DNA of 64,000 nucleotides from the NCBI GenBank assembly GCA_003945285.1, contig AP019005.1:1364001-1428000 (forward strand), in the 5' to 3' direction. Source of the DNA: Hydrogenimonas sp. GTDB taxonomy: Bacteria; Campylobacterota; Campylobacteria; Campylobacterales; Hydrogenimonadaceae. Positions within the stretch are counted from its first letter, which is position 1. Each line of letters opens with the position of its first letter. Under the pieces are notes generated by a model. The model searched no databases. It was not told the origin of the DNA and saw only the letters and a list, made by a program, of their open reading frames with translations. This document shows positions 43,250-51,535 of this stretch, in pieces. A program made the translations under genes and the position numbers.

Positions 43250-44500
43250 TCAAACCGTCTCCAACTCTTCGTCCAGTCTGTTTACAGCAGCCGTTGTCTC
43301 CAGAATCAGCCTGTCGTAATCCTCCCTCTTTATACCGTAATGGTTCAAAAAGAGATCTATAGCGGGCTGGTTGCACTTCTCTATAGACTCTACGAACATA
43401 TAGACATGTGCAAACTTCCCCTTTCTGTGAAGAAGAGCCGCTTTTATATCATCGGAGATATTAAACTCACTGAGTATCTTCTCCATAGGTGCGTGCATCA
43501 CTACATCAAGCAGAGAGAGCGCACCTACGAAATGGGCCTCATCGAGCTCTCTTCTGGAAGCGTCAGGATACATCAGTTTCCATGTGCCACGCATCAGCTC
43601 CATACGGTTTTTCGCCATCAGAGCGAGTGGTGTCGTACCCTGTTTTCCGCCGACCGACTGGGCGTAGATGATCATCATGAGCCACTGCGCCACATTGTGT
43701 CTGCCCAGAAGCAGTATCACCTCCTGAATGGAAGATATCTCCCGCGCCAGAGAGAGAGCAGCGGAGTTTACATATCTCAACAGCTGCAGAGAGAGGGCGC
43801 TATGCTCTTCAAGATAGGAGGCGATCTCCCCGGCTTCGGCATTTGATATGAGAAGATTGTAGGCTTTTATAACGCTTCTGTAGTGCGGATCTATCTTCTG
43901 CTGTTTCAAAACCTCGGGCTTGGCGAAGAAGTAGCCCTGAAATTTGTCGAAACCGCTGTCTTCACAAAACTGCGCCGTCTGCGGAGACTCGACTTTGGTG
44001 GCGATGAGCTGCGGCTCATACGCTTTTACTCTTCGCAGCAGATCCTGAAACCTCTCCTTCGGGCTCCTGTCGACATCTATTTTGATATAGCTGAAGTATG
44101 GAAGCAGCGGTCCCACCCTCCGCATTATCTCCTCGTCCAAAACGGTGTCGTTCAAGGCTATCTGAAACCCTCTTCTTCTAAGCTCCAGAACTCTTTTGGC
44201 TATTGCCATATCGAACCGCATGGAGGGCAGAACCGAAAAGACAAATATATCTTTCGGCATATCGAGAATCAGATCGTTGAAGAGAAACTCTCTCTCCACC
44301 CTTACGAACGCTCTGTAGGAGCCCAGGATCTCTTTGACCCCGAACCGGTTCATCACATTGGTCAGTACGGAGACGGTGGCGAAACGGCCGGGCGCATCGC
44401 CGGCGGAACGCTTCTCATCTCTGAAGAAGAGGTCATAGGCAAAAATTCGTCTCTTTTCATCGAGAATGGGCTGTCTGCCCAGCAGATGGTATTCGGACAT
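43250..44500 (-). CDS. EAL-HDOD domain protein, degenerate EAL
   Basis: The 416-residue protein has an N-terminal EAL-like domain (about 1-205) beginning LGRQPILDEKRRIFAYDLFFRD, where the signature glutamate is replaced (YDL instead of EAL-type), and lacking several metal ligands; it is unlikely to cleave cyclic di-GMP. A C-terminal HDOD domain (about 205-400; SLQLLRYVNSAALSLAREI, VILLLGRHNVAQWLMM) follows. Proteins of this YuxH-like class are signalling adaptors. GAGGG lies eight bases before the ATG. Confidence 0.88.
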   Translation of the reverse strand: MSEYHLLGRQPILDEKRRIFAYDLFFRDEKRSAGDAPGRFATVSVLTNVMNRFGVKEILGSYRAFVRVEREFLFNDLILDMPKDIFVFSVLPSMRFDMAIAKRVLELRRRGFQIALNDTVLDEEIMRRVGPLLPYFSYIKIDVDRSPKERFQDLLRRVKAYEPQLIATKVESPQTAQFCEDSGFDKFQGYFFAKPEVLKQQKIDPHYRSVIKAYNLLISNAEAGEIASYLEEHSALSLQLLRYVNSAALSLAREISSIQEVILLLGRHNVAQWLMMIIYAQSVGGKQGTTPLALMAKNRMELMRGTWKLMYPDASRRELDEAHFVGALSLLDVVMHAPMEKILSEFNISDDIKAALLHRKGKFAHVYMFVESIEKCNQPAIDLFLNHYGIKREDYDRLILETTAAVNRLDEELETV

Positions 44501-44556
44501 TGAAAATCCCTCATCGATATATCGCTATAGCAATATCGACCACCTTTTAACAAGTT

Positions 44557-47500
44557 TTATGCCGAGGCGAAGACTTCGACCTCCTCCAGCCGCTCCAGCG
44601 CCGCTTTTATCTGCTCATCTACGAAAACCGACGACTCTATCTCAACCTCCTGAAGCTTCGAACTAAGAAGAAGCTTCAGCGGTTTTCTCCCCGGATGTGA
44701 GCGGGCCAGCCTGTATATCTCTTCCAGAATACGCATCTTTTCGTGACTTAGATCGAGCCGCACAATCATGGGCTCCTCCGGCTTTTCGACCATCCTGGTA
44801 TCTACCTTCTCTTTCCGGCACGCCTTAAGCTCCAGTATCTTGTGGACTCTCATGCGGGTAAAGTCGCCGTCCCTGCTTATGGAGACCTTGAAACCGACAG
44901 GTTCGTCCAGATCCATCTTCTCGAGCTGCTCCAACTGCCGCTCGAAAAGCGTTATCTCTATGTTCCCGTGGAGGTCCATCACATTGGCGATTCCGAACCT
45001 GTTGCCCTTCTTGCTTATCTTGGTCACAACCTCCTCCACCTTGCCTATAAGCAGAGCGCCGGACCCATCCTCTATCTGGTCTATATCCGATGAGAGAGTG
45101 TACTCTATTTTCGAAAGCTCCTCCCTGAAACGGTCGAGCGGATGGCCGGAGACATAAAAGCCCAGAGACTCTTTCTCGAGTTCGAGTATACTCTTCTGGT
45201 CATACTCATCCATCGGAACGATCTCCACCTTTACGCTGACCATCTCCTCTGCATCCCCGAAGAGCGATCCCACGGCCATCTGCTGCGCCCTGGCCGATTC
45301 GTGCATCGCCTCTATTATCGCTTCGATCGACTCCAGCAGAGCGCGTCTGCTATATCCGAAGCCGTCAAGCGCACCCGCTTTGATCATAGACTCTATGACC
45401 TTCTTGTTGACCTTCTGGGTGTCGATACGCGAGACAAAATCGTCCAGGGACTCGAAAGAGCCCTCCTCTCTGGCCTTCAATATCGCGTTTACGGCGGCAT
45501 CCCCCACGCCTTTGATCGCCCCGAGACCGAAAAGGATTACATCCTTCCCCTTTTCCGAATCTCTGTCCGGTGTGAACTCCAGAGCCGAACGGTTTATATC
45601 GGGTGCCAGAAGCTCTATACCCAGCCTCTTGGTCTCATCTATATACTTGACCACTTTGTCCGTATTGTCTTTTTCGCTTGTCAGCAGTGCCGCCATGAAT
45701 TCGGCCGGATAGTGGGTCTTCAGGTATGCCGTCTGGTATGTGACCATCGCATATGCGGCGGAGTGGGACTTATTGAAGCCGTAACCGGCGAACTTCTCGA
45801 TAAGATCGAAGAGTTCTGCCGCCTTGTCGTAGTCGAGCCCCTGATCTTTGGCCCCCTGGGCGAATTCGCTCTTGTACTTCTGCATGAGGTCGAACTTCTT
45901 CTTACCCATCGCACGACGGACGATATCGGCTTTACCCAGACTGAAGCCGCCTATCGTCTGGACTATCTGCATAACCTGCTCCTGGTATACGATGACTCCG
46001 TATGTGGGCTTCAGTATCTCTTCGAGCTGCGGGAACATGTATGTGATCTGCTGGCGGCCGTGCTTTCTCTCTATGAAATCGTCGAGCATACCGGACTCCA
46101 TCGGCCCCGGACGGTAGAGTGCAAGCACCGCCACAAGATCTTCGAAGTTGTCCGGTTTCAGCTTGGAGTTGAGCTGCTGCATACCTCCAGATTCGATCTG
46201 GAACATTCCGACCGTTTCGCCGCTTCTAATCGTCTCATACACCTTTTTGTCATCGACCGGCATATTGTCGAGATCTATCTTGACGCCGTGTCTCTTCTCA
46301 ATCAGCTTGACCGCATTATCGATGACCGTCAATGTCTTGAGGCCGAGAAAGTCGAACTTGATAAGGTCGACATCCTCCAGGAAGTTCAGCGAATACTGGG
46401 TAACCAGCGTCTCTTCACCGGAGGGCTTGTAGAGAGGTGTTTTGTGCCACAGCTCCTCGTTCGAAATGACCACGCCGGCGGCATGCATCCCGGCATTTCT
46501 CTTGAGCCCTTCGAGTGCAAGCGCGAATCTCCAGACACGTGCAGCCGTAGGGTTGGTCTCTATGAGCTCCCGCAGTTTCGGCTCCTTCTGGAAGGCACCG
46601 GGCTTGAAGCCCTCCTCCCCCTCTCTCCCTTTGCCGTTGAGGGTGATCCCCAGCTCGTCCGGTATGAGCTTGGCCATTTTGTCCGCTTCGGCATAGCTTA
46701 CACCCAGAACCCTCGCTACATCGCGTATGACTCCCTTGGCGAGGAGCGAACCGAACGTTATGACCTGGGCGACATTGTAGCGGCCGTACTTCTCGACTAC
46801 ATAATCTATGATCTCCCCTCTTCGCGCCTGGCAGAAGTCCATATCGATATCGGGCATACTTACACGCTCCGGGTTCAGGAAGCGCTCGAAGAGAAGGTCA
46901 TACTTCATCGGGTCGATGTTCGTGATACCCAGCGAGTAGGCGACAAGGCTTCCGGCGGCCGACCCCCGCCCCGGACCGACGGGAATTCCCCGCTCTTTGG
47001 CCTCTCTTACGAAATCCCAGACTATCAGCATGTAGCCCGGAAACTTCATCTGGTTTATTATACGCATCTCAGTTTCGAGACGCTCCCTGTACTCCCCATG
47101 CTTCTGCGGATCTACGAACTTCAGCCTCTCTTCCAGCCCCCTCCTGCACTCGTGCACGAAGAGCGCTTCGTCGTTTGCGAAGCTGTTCTGCTCATCGGGC
47201 TCGGGAACGCTCAGACCCACATTGGCCGCATATTCGCGGGCAAATTTGAAATTTGGTGGAGTAGGGTTGCCGAGGTCGAGCTCCAGGTTGCACTTTTCGG
47301 CAATCTCCTGTGTACTCTCCAGCGCTTCGGGTATGTCGGCATAAAGGGCCGCCATCTCTTCCGGAGACTTCAGGTAGAACTCGTGGACGGAGTGCCTCAG
47401 CCTGTCCGGATCGTCATAGAGTTTGTTCATCGCGATACACATGAACGCCTCATGGGCCTCCGCATCATCCGGGTAGAGGTAGTGTGTATCGTTTGTGGCT

Positions 47501-48126
47501 ACGATCTTGATGCCGGTCTCCAGGCTCAATCTTATGACATGCTCGTCTATGGAGTGCTGATCCCCTATTCCGTGGCGCATCAGCTCCAGGTAGAAGTCGT
47601 CGCCGAAAATCTCTCTATACTCCAGCGCCACCTCTTTCGCCCTCTCGTAACCGAGCGCCCCGAACTTGACATTTCTTTCACTCAGATTAAGATGCCAGTT
47701 CACCTCCCCCTGAAGACAGGCGGATGAGCAGATAAGCCCCTCGCTATGCTCTCTCAGAATCTTCTTGTTTATTCTCGGATAGTAGTAGAAGCCGTTGATG
47801 TACGCTTGCGAACTTAGATACATCAGGTTTTTGTAGCCTGTTTCGTTTTTGGCATAGAGGCAGAGGTGAAAACGCTGCCGCGTACTCTTGTCACCTATAT
47901 CGTCATGGTTGTGAATATAGGCTTCCATCCCGATAATCGGCTTGATGCCCTCTCTTTTCATCTGCTGGTAGAAATCGATGGCTCCGAACATGTTGCCGTG
48001 GTCCGTAATGGCGACAGACTCCATTCCCAGCTCTTTCAGACGTCCGGCAAGCTTCGATATCTTGTTCGCACCGTCAAGCAGTGAATATTCGGTATGCAGA
48101 TGTAGATGGGTAAAAGCAGGTCTCAT
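44557..48126 (-). CDS. dnaE: DNA polymerase III alpha subunit
   Basis: The 1189-residue replicative polymerase starts with a PHP domain (FTHLHLHTEYSLLDGA), then the catalytic palm with PDIDMDFCQARRGE (the acidic metal-binding residues), fingers with GRGSAAGSLVAYSLGI, the helix-hairpin-helix region (ALDGFGYSRRALLESI) and a C-terminal OB domain (LLIGKVEEVVTKISKKG). Length and domain order fit the proteobacterial DnaE1 type. ATG 48126 follows AAGGAG; an in-frame extension reaching 48273 runs into repeat DNA and is rejected. Confidence 0.97.
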   Translation of the reverse strand: MRPAFTHLHLHTEYSLLDGANKISKLAGRLKELGMESVAITDHGNMFGAIDFYQQMKREGIKPIIGMEAYIHNHDDIGDKSTRQRFHLCLYAKNETGYKNLMYLSSQAYINGFYYYPRINKKILREHSEGLICSSACLQGEVNWHLNLSERNVKFGALGYERAKEVALEYREIFGDDFYLELMRHGIGDQHSIDEHVIRLSLETGIKIVATNDTHYLYPDDAEAHEAFMCIAMNKLYDDPDRLRHSVHEFYLKSPEEMAALYADIPEALESTQEIAEKCNLELDLGNPTPPNFKFAREYAANVGLSVPEPDEQNSFANDEALFVHECRRGLEERLKFVDPQKHGEYRERLETEMRIINQMKFPGYMLIVWDFVREAKERGIPVGPGRGSAAGSLVAYSLGITNIDPMKYDLLFERFLNPERVSMPDIDMDFCQARRGEIIDYVVEKYGRYNVAQVITFGSLLAKGVIRDVARVLGVSYAEADKMAKLIPDELGITLNGKGREGEEGFKPGAFQKEPKLRELIETNPTAARVWRFALALEGLKRNAGMHAAGVVISNEELWHKTPLYKPSGEETLVTQYSLNFLEDVDLIKFDFLGLKTLTVIDNAVKLIEKRHGVKIDLDNMPVDDKKVYETIRSGETVGMFQIESGGMQQLNSKLKPDNFEDLVAVLALYRPGPMESGMLDDFIERKHGRQQITYMFPQLEEILKPTYGVIVYQEQVMQIVQTIGGFSLGKADIVRRAMGKKKFDLMQKYKSEFAQGAKDQGLDYDKAAELFDLIEKFAGYGFNKSHSAAYAMVTYQTAYLKTHYPAEFMAALLTSEKDNTDKVVKYIDETKRLGIELLAPDINRSALEFTPDRDSEKGKDVILFGLGAIKGVGDAAVNAILKAREEGSFESLDDFVSRIDTQKVNKKVIESMIKAGALDGFGYSRRALLESIEAIIEAMHESARAQQMAVGSLFGDAEEMVSVKVEIVPMDEYDQKSILELEKESLGFYVSGHPLDRFREELSKIEYTLSSDIDQIEDGSGALLIGKVEEVVTKISKKGNRFGIANVMDLHGNIEITLFERQLEQLEKMDLDEPVGFKVSISRDGDFTRMRVHKILELKACRKEKVDTRMVEKPEEPMIVRLDLSHEKMRILEEIYRLARSHPGRKPLKLLLSSKLQEVEIESSVFVDEQIKAALERLEEVEVFASA

Positions 48127-48207
48127 TAAAACTCCTTGGCCACCGCTTGAATAGTAGGATAAGTCTACACCATATGGAGTTAGAGAATGATAAACCGGGG
48201 AGAGACC

Positions 48208-48514
48208 ATTAATGTTACGCAAAGCTTGGGCAAAGCCCAAGCTTTGGCGGGGACTGTCCGTCCCCTGCACCACCCTAAAGCTTCGAAATCACAGATTTCG
48301 AGATGACGCTTCTCTTGTGACGTAACGCCGTTTTCTCTCAGATACTACGTAAAGTCGGGCAAAGCCCAAGCTTTGGCGGGGACCGTCCGTCCCCTGCACC
48401 ACCCTAAAGCTTCGAAATCACAGATTTCGAGATGACGCTTCGCTTGTGACGTAACGCCGTTTCTCTCAGATACTACGTAAAGTCGGGCTAAGCCAAGCTT
48501 TGCGTAACATCAAT
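48208..48514. repeat. Palindromic element with 18-bp perfect inverted ends and tandem unit
   Basis: ATGTTACGCAAAGCTTGG (48212-48229) and its exact reverse complement (48493-48510) bound the element; with one mismatch the ends extend to 22 bases. Inside, a unit of about 129 bases starting GGGCAAAGCCC at 48228 recurs at 48357 and a third start occurs at 48485. Each unit has GGGGAC/GTCCCC and CGAAATC/GATTTCG stems. No open reading frame. Confidence 0.9.
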
Positions 48515-48537
48515 GAGGCTAAAAAAGCCTCTCTTTT
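48515..48537 (+). terminator. Small terminator-like hairpin
   Basis: GAGGCT pairs with AGCCTC around a five-A loop, followed by TCTTTT. The gene it would serve on the plus strand is unclear. Confidence 0.5.
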
Positions 48538-48580
48538 ATCCGATAGTTAATATAATGGGCAACTCCCGTCCATATGGCAT

Positions 48581-48754
48581 CTATGCCCAAATCTCTAAAT
48601 TAGAATAGTTTGAAATCGTTGCGATGCTTGCGGTCAGGCGGTTTCGGGAAAATTTGAGGCGCACCCGTCAGGTGCGTCGACGGTTTTCCCAAAAGCGCAC
48701 GGCTGCAACGGTCGTGACGAGCTCTTCTATCTCTATTTCGAGATTTGGGCTATA
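48581..48754. repeat. TIR element family, copy B
   Basis: The best-preserved copy: GCCCAAATCTC (48585-48595) and GAGATTTGGGC (48740-48750) are perfect inverted ends, extending imperfectly on both sides (CTAT...ATAG). The core CCCGTCAGGTGCGTCGACGG matches copies A and C. No open reading frame conserved as such. Confidence 0.8.
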
Positions 48755-48779
48755 GGCCTTTACGATCGAAAGGATTGAT

Positions 48780-49499
48780 ATGATCAATACCATACTGTTT
48801 GTTGCCGTAATAGTTCTCATGCTTATCCTGTTCGCCCTGCTGGTTGTAATTCTTCTCGAGTATAGAGCGAAAAAGTCGTATGACCACTACATCATGGAGA
48901 GCGGGAACGTCGAAGAGGAGCTGTCGCAGGCGGCAAAAAGAGAAGAGGCGGAAGGGGGATACAGGGAGATAGAAAGGGCGATACCCTCTCCCCGGGAGCA
49001 GGAGCGCAGCGTAGAGGAGATCGTGAGAGATACCGTTTCCGAAATCGAGCCTCAGACCGCAAATGAGCCGCAGGAGAGCGCAACCCGGTTCAAACAGTTC
49101 CCGCAGAAAGAGAGCCGGGAGAGAGAGAACAACCCGGCAGTTGAAGAGATACTGCACAGAAGTTACAAACCTTTCACGCACGATCGTCTTGTCGAAACGA
49201 TGGGCCTTAGCGCACAGGAGGCCGACGAGTTCGTACTGGAGCTGATACATCAGCTGGAGGATGCCATAGTGGAGCTTGACGGAAAGATAGAGGCGGAGGA
49301 TTTCGACGAAGTAGAACATATCACCCACGGACTCAAAGGGGCCGCTCTGAATATAGGCTCTGGCGGTGTCGCAGATATTTTGGTAGACTACAATAACGAG
49401 ATGAAAAACGGAGGGGATCCGGAGAGAGCCTCTGCATACCAGGAGCTTCTAAGACGCGCCGTAAGCGATCTCAAAATCGAGTATTCACAGGTAGCATAA
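48780..49499 (+). CDS. Membrane-anchored Hpt-domain protein
   Basis: The 239-residue protein has one N-terminal membrane helix (about residues 4-27), a long charged, probably disordered linker (about 30-120) and a C-terminal four-helix Hpt domain with the phosphorylatable H183 in EHITHGLKGAALNIG. Hpt domains relay phosphate between receivers. No receiver or hybrid kinase is adjacent, so the partner is unknown. It ends one base before aroK, suggesting co-transcription. Confidence 0.85.
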   Translation: MINTILFVAVIVLMLILFALLVVILLEYRAKKSYDHYIMESGNVEEELSQAAKREEAEGGYREIERAIPSPREQERSVEEIVRDTVSEIEPQTANEPQESATRFKQFPQKESRERENNPAVEEILHRSYKPFTHDRLVETMGLSAQEADEFVLELIHQLEDAIVELDGKIEAEDFDEVEHITHGLKGAALNIGSGGVADILVDYNNEMKNGGDPERASAYQELLRRAVSDLKIEYSQVA

Positions 49500-50018
49500 A
49501 TGCAGAAAAACATCCTTCTCATAGGATTTATGGGTGTAGGTAAAGGCGCTCTCGCCAGAGAGCTGGTCAGATGCGACAGCAGTCTCTACGCTCTCGATAC
49601 GGACGACATGATCGAGAGCTTGACCAATACGAAGATCAAGAAGATCTTCGCAACGGCCGGGGAGGAGGCCTTCAGGGCCCTGGAGCAGAAGACCGCCGAC
49701 TGGCTGGCCGAAAATGTACAAAATGCGGTCATCTCCACCGGCGGCGGATTCTACAAAGTCAGGAACATCGGGAGTATCGGCACGGTCGTCTACCTAAAAT
49801 CTGATTTCGACTCCATTTTAAAACGTATCATGGATGCTCCGAACGCAAAGAAAAAGCTAAAAAAACGCCCGCTTTTCCAGGATGTGGAGAGGGCCGAAAA
49901 GCTGTTTGAAGAGCGGTATGAGGCCTACGAAAAGGTGGCCGACATAGTTTTGGATGTTACAGGAAAAGAGCGTAGGAAGCTGGCGGAAGAGCTGTTGGAG
50001 ATGGTCAAAGCCGTGTAG
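49500..50018 (+). CDS. aroK: Shikimate kinase with altered P-loop
   Basis: The 172-residue enzyme phosphorylates shikimate in aromatic amino-acid synthesis. It has the DTDDMIES substrate motif, the STGGGFYKV glycine motif and RPLF in the lid region. The Walker A motif reads GFMGVGKGALAREL: the residue after the P-loop lysine is Gly, where Campylobacter and Helicobacter enzymes have Ser (a magnesium ligand). All other signatures are kept, so the gene seems functional, but the change is unusual. It follows the Hpt gene without a gap. Confidence 0.9.
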   Translation: MQKNILLIGFMGVGKGALARELVRCDSSLYALDTDDMIESLTNTKIKKIFATAGEEAFRALEQKTADWLAENVQNAVISTGGGFYKVRNIGSIGTVVYLKSDFDSILKRIMDAPNAKKKLKKRPLFQDVERAEKLFEERYEAYEKVADIVLDVTGKERRKLAEELLEMVKAV

Positions 50019-50101
50019 CGCACGGCGGTTCAAAAGAGATGCGGGGAGCGGCCGGCAAACCCGTAGACGAAGTTGTTACCTCTCCTCCAAGGCGCTGAGA
50101 T

Positions 50102-50124
50102 GGGGGCGAAAAGCCCCCTCTTTT
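50102..50124 (+). terminator. Intrinsic terminator of aroK
   Basis: GGGGGC pairs with GCCCCC around a GAAAA-type loop, followed by TCTTTT. It lies between two convergent genes. Confidence 0.85.
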
Positions 50125-50675
50125 CAGCAGTAGTCCGCCAATAGCCCCTCTTTGAGAGAGAGGTATGTCTCCTCACCGACAAGTTTGCGGACGATCGCCA
50201 GACCGAAGCAGAGTGCGGTACCGGGACCGCGTGAGGTCATGACATTGCCGTCGATAACCACCTTCTCCTTGTCCGTATACCCCTCTTTTCCGATCTGCTC
50301 CTCTACACTCGGATAGCATGTATAGTGTTCCGGAAGCACACCGGCGGTTTTGAGCGCGAAAGGGGCGGCACATATGGCTCCGACCACCTTCTCTTTCTCC
50401 TTCATCTCCTTCAGAAGAGACTGAACCGTTTCGTTCTCGGCCAGTATGTGGGTTCCTTCCCATCCTCCGGGAAGTACAATCATATCGAGCTCGTCCGCGA
50501 CTACATATTTGATATCCGTGTCGGCCTTTACGGTTATCCCGTTGGCCCCTGTCACCAGCTCTTCGTTCACCCCCGCAACCACAACCTCTATACCGCCGCG
50601 GCGCATCACATCGATCAGGCTTACCGCCTCTATCTCCTCGAAACCCTTCGCCAATGGAACACAGACTTTAGCCAT
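50124..50675 (-). CDS. DJ-1/PfpI family protein
   Basis: The 183-residue cytoplasmic protein has the DJ-1/ThiJ/YajL pattern: VCVPLAKGFEEIEAVSLIDVMRRGG, LIVLPGG-like MIVLPGGWEGT, and the nucleophile elbow VGAICAAPFALKTAGVL with the reactive cysteine, plus GPGTALCFGLAIV. Such proteins act as stress-response or glycation-repair enzymes. AAGGAG is just before the ATG. It has no operon partner on the same strand within close range other than efp upstream. Confidence 0.92.
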   Translation of the reverse strand: MAKVCVPLAKGFEEIEAVSLIDVMRRGGIEVVVAGVNEELVTGANGITVKADTDIKYVVADELDMIVLPGGWEGTHILAENETVQSLLKEMKEKEKVVGAICAAPFALKTAGVLPEHYTCYPSVEEQIGKEGYTDKEKVVIDGNVMTSRGPGTALCFGLAIVRKLVGEETYLSLKEGLLADYC

Positions 50676-50733
50676 CTTGAAACTCCTTTTACCTCGGTGA
50701 TATGCTGCCTGAAGGCATACTGCAGACGACGAT

Positions 50734-51303
50734 CTATTTTACCTTGTCCAGATATTTCCCCTCTACCGTATCGACACGTATCTTGTCCCCCTCCAGTATG
50801 TGGTAGGGCACCTGCACAACCGCTCCGGTCTTCAGAGTCGCCGGTTTACGGCTTCCGCTCGATGTATCTCCTTTGAAGTTGGGAGGTGTCTCGACCACTT
50901 CGAGCTCGACGACCTGCGGAAGCTCGACGGTAATCGGTTTCCCGTTATGAAACAGTATATCCACCGTAAAGCCTTCATCCATGAATTTGATTACATCCTC
51001 ACCAACCTGCTCGTGGGTAAGGCCTATCTGCTCGTAAGTGGTTGTATCCATAAACTGCAGCATCTCGCCGTCGTCGTAAAGGTACTGCATAGTCTTCTGC
51101 TCGAGATTGGGTGTCTCGAACTTGTCGCCGGCATGTACCGTCTTCTCTATAACCCGCCCGGTCGAGAGAGATTTGATCTTTATGCGTACGAAGGCGGCCC
51201 CTTTTCCCGGTTTTACATGCTGGTACTCCACCACTCGGTAGGGCTGCCCGTCGATTTCGAGGCGGATCCCCTTTTTCAGATCGCTCATGCCGATTGTTGC
51301 CAT
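50734..51303 (-). CDS. efp: Elongation factor P
   Basis: The 189-residue factor rescues ribosomes stalled at polyproline. It shows the KOW-like N-terminal domain with [14 protein letters not shown], where K34 at the loop tip is the site of beta-lysylation in organisms with EpmA/EpmB, and two OB domains ending [18 protein letters not shown]. Full length. Confidence 0.97.
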   Translation of the reverse strand: MATIGMSDLKKGIRLEIDGQPYRVVEYQHVKPGKGAAFVRIKIKSLSTGRVIEKTVHAGDKFETPNLEQKTMQYLYDDGEMLQFMDTTTYEQIGLTHEQVGEDVIKFMDEGFTVDILFHNGKPITVELPQVVELEVVETPPNFKGDTSSGSRKPATLKTGAVVQVPYHILEGDKIRVDTVEGKYLDKVK

Positions 51304-51334
51304 AAATACTCCTGGTTTTTTTGGGTAATTTTAT

Positions 51335-51535
51335 CTAAAAAAACTTGGAAAAGAGGTAAAAGAGTATCGAGATGATTATAGATAGCAGAATGGATGTGGC
51401 AATGGGAATATAGAGTGTGAAGTTCTCTTTTTTTATAACTATATCTCCGGGCAGTCTCCCGAAAAAGGAGACAAATAGCCCGAATATTATCAATAGAAGC
51501 CCAAGACCGATAAGAATGCGGCCGATATCAGGCAT
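51335..51535 (-). CDS. DUF2905 small membrane protein
   Basis: The 66-residue protein has two membrane segments around a conserved LPGDIVIKKENFTLYIPI motif, which is the DUF2905 signature. Function unknown. It starts eight bases inside the end of the RND C-terminal gene, so it is probably translated from the efflux transcript. Confidence 0.88.
   Translation of the reverse strand: MPDIGRILIGLGLLLIIFGLFVSFFGRLPGDIVIKKENFTLYIPIATSILLSIIISILFYLFSKFF

Larger units (their letters stand above)
48127..48779. other. Repeat-filled intergenic region
   Basis: This gap of about 650 bases upstream of dnaE is almost entirely two repeat elements (48208-48514 and 48581-48754) with a small terminator between them. 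No gene is supported. The promoters of dnaE and the Hpt gene must lie here but could not be fixed. Confidence 0.6.

Noticed and set aside
45142-47727. 861-codon open frame on the plus strand
   Set aside because: It lies wholly antisense to dnaE, whose motifs and ribosome site are clear, and its product is rich in Leu, Arg and His without any domain. Long antisense frames are expected over such a gene.
48127-48273. 49-residue N-terminal extension of dnaE
   Set aside because: It runs into the 48-kb repeat, while the ATG at 48126 has AAGGAG and begins the conserved PHP domain.
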